64,000 nucleotides of DNA from Capsaspora owczarzaki ATCC 30864 (taxonomy: Eukaryota; Opisthokonta; Filasterea). The number at the start of each line of letters is the position of its first letter. The stretch's first letter is position 1. The notes beneath the pieces were generated by a model. That model saw nothing but the letters and a program-made list of their open reading frames with translations, did no database searches and had not been told where the DNA came from. The translations under genes and the position numbers were made by a program. Location: contig NW_011887294.1 of assembly GCF_000151315.2 (NCBI RefSeq), forward strand, positions 2,066,460 to 2,130,459. Direction: 5' to 3'. This document shows positions 56,855 to 64,000 of the stretch, piece after piece.

Positions 56855-58820
56855 ATGCCGCCTGCAACTCGAGCATCGACGCGTGCAGACAACAAGTCGC
56901 TGATCGACCCAGCGGACTGGATTGCCACGGTGCAGCGATGCCTCACACGCCCTGAGCTCACCTGGGCTGTCGCGGGCCTGCTGCTGCTGGCAGAGATCGC
57001 CATCAATGCGCTGATCATCTGGCGCGTTCCCTGTGAGAAAGCGGATTGAGCTCGATTGTACATCACACCGAAAGCCTCACTCTCAAACGAGCAAACAACT
57101 GGGGGAAAAAAAACATTGAACATTGGTGCCAGATACGGAGATTGACTGGAAGGCGTACATGGACGAGGTCAAGGGCGCGATCGACGGCGAGCGAGATTAC
57201 ACCCTGCTCAAGGGCGACACCGGACCGCTCGTGTAAGATGGTGATGTGAATTATTGCGCTTGTTTTGATGTTGGCACTCAAAGTCACACTGGCGATCTGA
57301 TGTACGCGAATGAATGACCTTTTTGGTGTGGCAGGTATCCGGCCGGATTTGTCTACCTGTTTGGCGCATTCTACTACATGACTGAGAACGGAACCAACAT
57401 TTTCAAGGCCCAGCTCATCTATGCCGTGCTGTACATGCTGACCTTGACTGTCGTGCTTGCCATCTACCAGCGCGCGCGAACGGTACGCTGCCAAAACCCA
57501 CTAGCTCATCACCGACTTTTTTTGTTCATCTCTCCTCGTTTCTTGGAACTTACACCCTATGATTCTCCATGCTTGCGTTCATGCCGACATTGAATCACAT
57601 CACAGGTTCCCCCTTATGCTCTGCTCTGGTTGACCTTTACCTCGTATCGAATCCATTCCATCTTTGTGCTGCGATTATTCAACGATCCGATCGCAATGCT
57701 CTTGTTCTACGTGGCTGTTCTACTGTTCATGCATCATCGCTGGTACATTGGCTGCGTATTCTACAGGCAAGTCTGCGCATCAAACTCACTTTTAACTGAC
57801 TGATGGGAAGATTCCATTTACTCATCCATTTTTCGATTTCTTCCATGTTCTTCGCGCTGGACCATTCTGTGGACATCCCTCGCTTCTTGCAATAGTCTCG
57901 CAGTTTCCATCAAAATGAACATTCTGCTTTCGGCGCCAGCGCTCTTGTTGCTCCTGCTGTCCAACCTCGGTGTCCGCGGCACGGTGCCAGCGTTGTGCAT
58001 CTGTGCTGTTCTGCAGGTGCTACTCGGTCTGCCGTTCTTGATGGCGCATCCTGTTAGCTACTTGAGTCGGTCTTTCGAGCTGACGAGACAATTCTTCTTC
58101 AAGTGGACGGTCAACTGGCGGTTTGTGGGCGAGGACTTGTTTCTCGACCGGCGGTTCCACCTGGCTTTGCTTGGGCTGCATCTCTTTGTGCTGGCAGTGT
58201 TTGCAACCCGTCGGTGGATTCGTCCAGACGCTAGTTTGAGTGCTTTCCTTCGACGAGCATTTGCCGACGTTGCACGACCACAGTCGTTCCCATCGCGTAT
58301 GACGTCGTGTATTTGTTTGCCGAGGAGATCGTATTCACTGTTGTCCAGTGCTGCTGGCACGATTTACTGACAGCATCTTGTTGTGTTTTGCGGTTGATGC
58401 AGAAATTGCCCTGGCGCTTTTCGTGTCCAATTTCGCGGGTATTGTCTTTGCCCGCTCTCTGCACTACCAATTCTATGTGTGGTACTACCATACCCTTCCT
58501 TTCCTCCTTTGGAGCACACGGTTGCCAACAATTGCCAAGTGGGTATTTCATGGATGTAGTATTTTTTTGTGTTTTTGTGGTTTTGTCTTGCCCATCTCTC
58601 AATCTGCAATTTGCTTCATTCCACGCGGTTGCTTTTGCGTAGGTTTGCTGTGCTGGCTGCCATCGAGTATTCCTGGAATGTCTATCCATCAACGGATCTA
58701 AGCAGTGGACTGTTGTTGGTTGCCCACCAAGTGCTGCTTTTCAGTCTGATTTTCTGGCCAGAGCCAAGCACCCTGACGCCGGTCGTCTCCAAAGCCACCA
58801 AATCGAGTCACAATGCATAG
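56855..58820 (+). CDS. ALG3: ALG3, dolichyl-P-Man alpha-1,3-mannosyltransferase
   Basis: Seven exons: 56855-57032, 57133-57232, 57335-57482, 57606-57766, 57896-58296, 58403-58538, 58643-58820; 433 residues (human 438). ALG3 adds the first lumenal mannose to Man5GlcNAc2-PP-dolichol in the ER for N-glycosylation. Matches: [17 protein letters not shown] (the lumenal catalytic-loop region, with the family E-I-D-W), [107 protein letters not shown]. Many hydrophobic helices. Intron 4 uses a GC donor; intron 5 joins FPS to [11 protein letters not shown], as the family requires. Confidence 0.96.
57767..57895 (+). other. GC-AG intron in ALG3
   Basis: Exon 4 ends GTATTCTACAG and the intron opens GCAAGTCTGC; it closes TTGCAATAG. 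Joining gives [11 protein letters not shown], the conserved wording (human FSLAVSVKMN). No GT alternative keeps frame. Confidence 0.85.
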
Positions 58821-59026
58821 GTGTGAGGGCGTCCATGTGCTCATCTCATTGTATGGTGCTATGATTTCTGAGTAAATTTGTTTCGATTTTCAATGCTGCA
58901 ATTTCGCCAGTCAACGCATCTCGACTTTTTGCCTTCAATGCAAGCTTAATCTTAATCGAGGAGACCTCGCCATGCAAAAATCTAAACCCCAGTCTTTCAG
59001 TCAGTCCCCGTCAACGCAACACGAGA

Positions 59027-60152
59027 ATGGAGCACCAGCAGCTCATCGCTCGCATTGCCTCGCTTCGGCAGCAGTACGGCTGGGACCATCCCGCCCGCCA
59101 GCGTCACTTTGCCCAGCTTTCGGTACGTCCAACACCACACCCACACACGCACACACACACATGCACATACGCACATGCCAATCTGTACTCGCTCGCCGTG
59201 GTGGTTGCCTCTTCGATGAGTGGAGTGCAAGATGAACAAATGACCGCGGATTGTGGTGGACTGAAACCGCTGTTGTTTCTCCTCCTCCTCTTCCTCTTCT
59301 CCATCGCTTTTGCTTTTTGACCTGGGCAGCACCGCATCCCCCACTCGCCGATCGCGTCAAGTGCTCTTCACCTGGACTGCTCTTTCCACTTGTCACCTCT
59401 CCAACAAGTGCGTATTTTGTTTTATCTTTTATTGTATTATTTTCGGAGCAAATCAAAATGCATTTTGAAGCAGAGCGGGGGTTTGAAATCACGGCATTTT
59501 GCTGAGTCACTCGCGCTGTTCCACACGTCATCAGAGAGCAAGAGCGGGCCACACGTCGCTTTGCTTGCATTGCAACACCCCACTGTGACAAATCCAAGCA
59601 AAGCGCTTTGAAATCACGTCAAAAACAAAAAAAAAAAAAAACAAGAAAAAAAAAAGCGCGGCTTTGAAACGGTTTCAAAGCAGCATGTTTTCTTGTTTGA
59701 GATTTGCGTAATCGCTCTGCAATATTGCAATATCGGATCATTGCGGGATGGAAGACACGATTCAAAGAGAATGAGGTTTTGAGTTGAGAGAGAAATCAAG
59801 CAAACTAGCAAGACGCAAAAAAAGAGAAAAGAACAAAGAAGAAAAAAGCCCCACCACGGGCTGACCACACGTTCATGCTGGCGCGCTGTGGAGGTCACTG
59901 TCGTCTGCACACCATTTTGGTTTTGTTGCACTTTGCAGTATCTGTGACATTGTTGATTGATTTGCTTCATCCATTGTGTTCGGATCTCACAATCTTCTTC
60001 GCGATCCAATCCTCATTACCTGGTTGGTTTTCGTTTTCTAGTCGCCGCAGAATTTCGACACTGGGTCGTCTGCTTCACTGCTGGACGAACACCATTTACC
60101 ATCGCAGCCATCCACACCCCAAAACCAACAACAACAACAACAACATCAGGAG

Positions 60153-60184
<32 letters not shown>

Positions 60185-62489
60185 GCAGCAACAGCAGGAT
60201 CTCCTGTTCTGCACGCCAAACATTACCACACGTTATCGCCGTCGCGCGCACCACCACGCGGCAGCAACAGCCGCAGTCATCATGGAGTTTGAGAAATTCG
60301 AGGAAGACATGCTCAACTGCAAAGACTACGACCACCTCGACGAGTCCGCTTGGTCGGAGGAAAACCAACAGCACATGCTAGATCTGGCGGATGAAGTGGA
60401 GGAGGAGGAGGATGACGACGAAAATTCGCAGACATGCGCTCTGGTCACGCCGCCCCATCTCTCCCTCCAGCGCCGCAGTTCGCAGCACCACCGCGAGAGC
60501 GACGCCGCGTTGAACGCAGCAGTCACCGTGCTGTTCTCGCCTCTCCGGAGCCCCGAGGACGAGCAGAGGATGCACGAAAATATGCTAGATCTGCAGCTGG
60601 AGCGGCTGAATCTGAGCGGCACACCTGCCGCCCATCCTGCCACAGATTGGGTCTGCCCGACCCTCAGATCTCCCGCCACGGCCGCGTCGCCGCCCTCCCA
60701 AGCCGTCACGGTCAGCCCCAGATTCGCAACACCAGCCGACTCGCCCGTGTCCGTGTCGCCCGTGGTGCGTCCGGTCGCGTCGAGCTGCGCGGCTTCCCCA
60801 GTTCTGTCACCAATCCTGCCGAATTCCCATTCGCTCGCCGAAATTCCTCACCGCGCGTCCAGTTCCGCCCATGCAACGTTGGCTCGGTCGTTGAGCGCAC
60901 CCACGCCAACCACAGGCACAGTGACCGCGTTCTCCCCTCCACTCAAATCAGGTGAGATTTATGTTTGGGGGAGGCAGAGATCCAGCAGCGGAGAAAAAAC
61001 AGCAACCGACAAAATGGGGTGTGTTTTGAGATTGTGTGGATTGACAGATTTCTCACCGTGATTGCGAAACGATCTGTGGTTGGCAGACAAAACACTTGTG
61101 AGATCACACTCCATTCAAACGAGCCACATTCTCGGCGACCACGGCGACACCGTTGATGATGATGATGAAGCAGATGATGAGCTGAGGGCGAGTAAGTCGA
61201 TTCTTTTTGTACTCGTTTTTTTTTTTTTTCGATTGTGTTGGTTTTCCTTTCTTTTCCTCATCGTGCTTGACACTTGGACAGTGTGCACCAGTTTCCGAGG
61301 AGCAAACAACAACCCGCAAGCACGCAAGTACGCGTCGTGTCATTGACTCTGAAGCTTCTGTCTCGGTGTGACATTGTTTGCATTCTCGTGCTCATTTCTA
61401 ATCTTGCCTACAACTGCTTTCAACAGATCGCACGCGACTGCGTTCGTCGTGTCTGACGACGAGAGCGAAGACGACCATGAAAATGACAATGACATCATTT
61501 TTGAGGATGCAGAAGATGCCGAGGCTGCCGAGGATGCCGAGGAGAGTGAGGATGGCAACGATCAATCAGATTCAGATTCCTGGTCTGCACCCGTGAGCCA
61601 ATCGCCATCGCGGCTACGGTCAATGTCACCAGTCACACCTCTCCATCGTCCAGTCCTGCAAGTCCTTTCACCCAACACACCTCAGGCTGTTGCGAGCTCC
61701 ACACCAGGAGGCAAGGGACGCCAGCCTCCAGGCAGCACCAAGGGCTCCGTGAAGAGCGAAATGCGCATGTTTGCCCAGCGACGGGAGCAGCGGGCGCGCG
61801 AACTCTTCCGAAAGTTCAACAGCACCATCTTTGGCAACAAGTTGCCCCACGACCTCCCGATCGTCTGGAGCCCAAATCTAGCCACGACCGCTGGCCGTGC
61901 TCGTGTGACACTCTCCCTGGGCGTGTACTCTGCGGTGATTGAGCTTTCAACCAAGGTGGTGGACCGCGATGAGCGACTCGAGTCGACACTTTGCCACGAA
62001 ATGTGCCACGTAGCAGCATGGCTGATCGACCATGTGAGCAAGCCGCCGCACGGACCGCACTTTCGTCACTACGCCCACCAGGCGAGCAAGTGCTTCCCGC
62101 ATCTCAACATCACCACGTGCCACAGCTACGCGATTGCATACAAGTTCACTTATCGATGCGTCAATGAGGGTTGCGGATTGGAAGTCGGGCGACACTCCAA
62201 ATCGATCGACACCAATGCCAAGCGCTGTGGACGATGCTATGGCCGCCTCGAGCTATTGCCTCCTCAACGAGCGGACGGCACACCGGCCAAGCGGCGCGAG
62301 CCGAACGCGTTTGCTGCATTTGTAAAGCAAAACTTTGCTCATGTCAAGCGAAGCAATCCAGGCGCGACTCACGCGGTATTAATGAGCCTTCTCGGAGGCA
62401 TGTTTAAGGCCAGCCAACGCGCGGCTGTGAATCTTCACTCTGCGTTTGACGACGCTGGGCTCCCCACCGGCATGACTTTGGCGGAATGA
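59027..62489 (+). CDS. GCNA: GCNA-like protein: disordered acidic region, SprT protease, HMG-like box
   Basis: Five exons: 59027-59122, 60042-60951, 61087-61191, 61282-61327, 61427-62489; 739 residues. GCNA/SprT proteases (SPRTN relatives) remove DNA-protein crosslinks, notably topoisomerase adducts, in germ cells of animals. Exon 1 encodes a short helix (MEHQQLIARIASLRQQYGW). Exon 2 has a poly-Gln run (60125-60197) and Ser/Pro-rich disorder, with a repeated acidic motif HMLDLADEVEEEE / ENMLDLQLERLNL that may be SUMO-interacting. Exon 5: acidic run, then SprT domain with the metal-binding HEMCH and AAWLID, GPHFRHYAHQASKCF, a zinc ribbon (CVNEGC...CGRC), and a C-terminal HMG-like NAFAAFVKQNFAHVK segment ending at MTLAE. 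This order is the one described for full-length GCNA. Confidence 0.88.
59661..59681. repeat. Near-perfect palindrome in GCNA intron 1
   Basis: GCTTTGAAACGGTTTCAAAGC: two 10-nt arms around one base. Nearby, TTTGAAATCACG occurs twice (about 59485 and 59608). The GAAACGG core recurs in NSL1 intron 1. Confidence 0.7.
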
Positions 62490-62712
62490 GGAGCTTTTTT
62501 TTTTTTTTTTTTTTCAAGAAGACGACAAGTACTTTTTGAGAGGGGTTGGAACGATTTTATTCTTTTCCATCTGTTGATTCATTTTTTTTTTTACCATTCA
62601 AAAGCAGCAAGCCGCTTGCGTGTTTCATTGTTTCATTTTAGTTGACAAGCCATTGTATAATCTATTGTAAAGAGAAAAAAACAATAACAATAACAACATA
62701 TTCATCCATGGA
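62490..62712. other. Convergent 3' region GCNA / KAT5
   Basis: 223 bp with a 20-nt T run at 62495-62514 just after the GCNA stop. Nothing else. Confidence 0.6.

Positions 62713-64000
<1,288 letters not shown>

Overview
The window is a gene-dense piece of a eukaryotic nuclear genome. Genes are split by short GT-AG introns (roughly 50-300 nt, a few to 1.3 kb). Coding exons are GC-rich. Introns and flanks are full of homopolymer tracts, mostly T on the sense strand. The proteins point to a unicellular holozoan (opisthokont close to animals, for example a filasterean such as Capsaspora). They include a full-length SOS Ras exchange factor, an N-myristoylatable diaphanous-type formin, a Pygopus-type PHD finger joined to an HMG box, a GCNA-like protease and AMPK beta. 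That placement is inferred from remembered family resemblance; no search was run.

Layout. 1-3811 is a gene-poor left end with a partial Ulp1-like (C48) protease gene running into a 100-N gap (3812-3911). 4.3-5.6 kb: kinetochore NSL1 homologue (+). 6.8-10.9 kb: formin (+). 11.1-15.8 kb, all minus strand: ATG10, SRRM1, SDHAF2. 16.4-18.6 kb: RAB1 (+). 20.4-22.5 kb: legumain (+). 23.1-25.1 kb: EXS-domain protein (+). 25.7-29.4 kb (first exon perhaps 30.7 kb): SOS (-). 32.4-34.0 kb: FYVE-PH protein (+). 34.2-39.2 kb: PP4 regulatory subunit 3 (-). 41.1-43.4 kb: eIF4A3 (+). 43.9-46.0 kb: HMG-box/PHD protein (+). 46.3-47.6 kb: CCDC25 (-). 47.8-48.65 kb: unrecognised gene (+). 48.9-49.8 kb: mitochondrial ribosomal protein mL41 (-). 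50.2-51.6 kb: AMPK beta (-). 52.1-53.8 kb: ZFPL1 (-). 54.1-56.4 kb: ABCF2-type ATPase (-). 56.9-58.8 kb: ALG3 (+). 59.0-62.5 kb: GCNA-like SprT protease (+). 62.7-64.0 kb: KAT5/Tip60-type MYST acetyltransferase (-), running off the right edge.

The genes are ordinary housekeeping, signalling, secretory, autophagy, chromatin and RNA genes; neighbours do not form a pathway. Exon chains were built by hand: each stated junction keeps the reading frame and most rebuild a conserved motif. Exceptions to simple gene models are a 41-bp tandem duplication that breaks the SRRM1 frame, a one-base frame break in legumain, a splice/frame ambiguity in the MYST domain, and an unresolved frame switch in the 47.8-kb gene. 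Two introns appear to use GC donors (CCDC25, ALG3). I found no rRNA, tRNA, CRISPR array, or clear mobile element.
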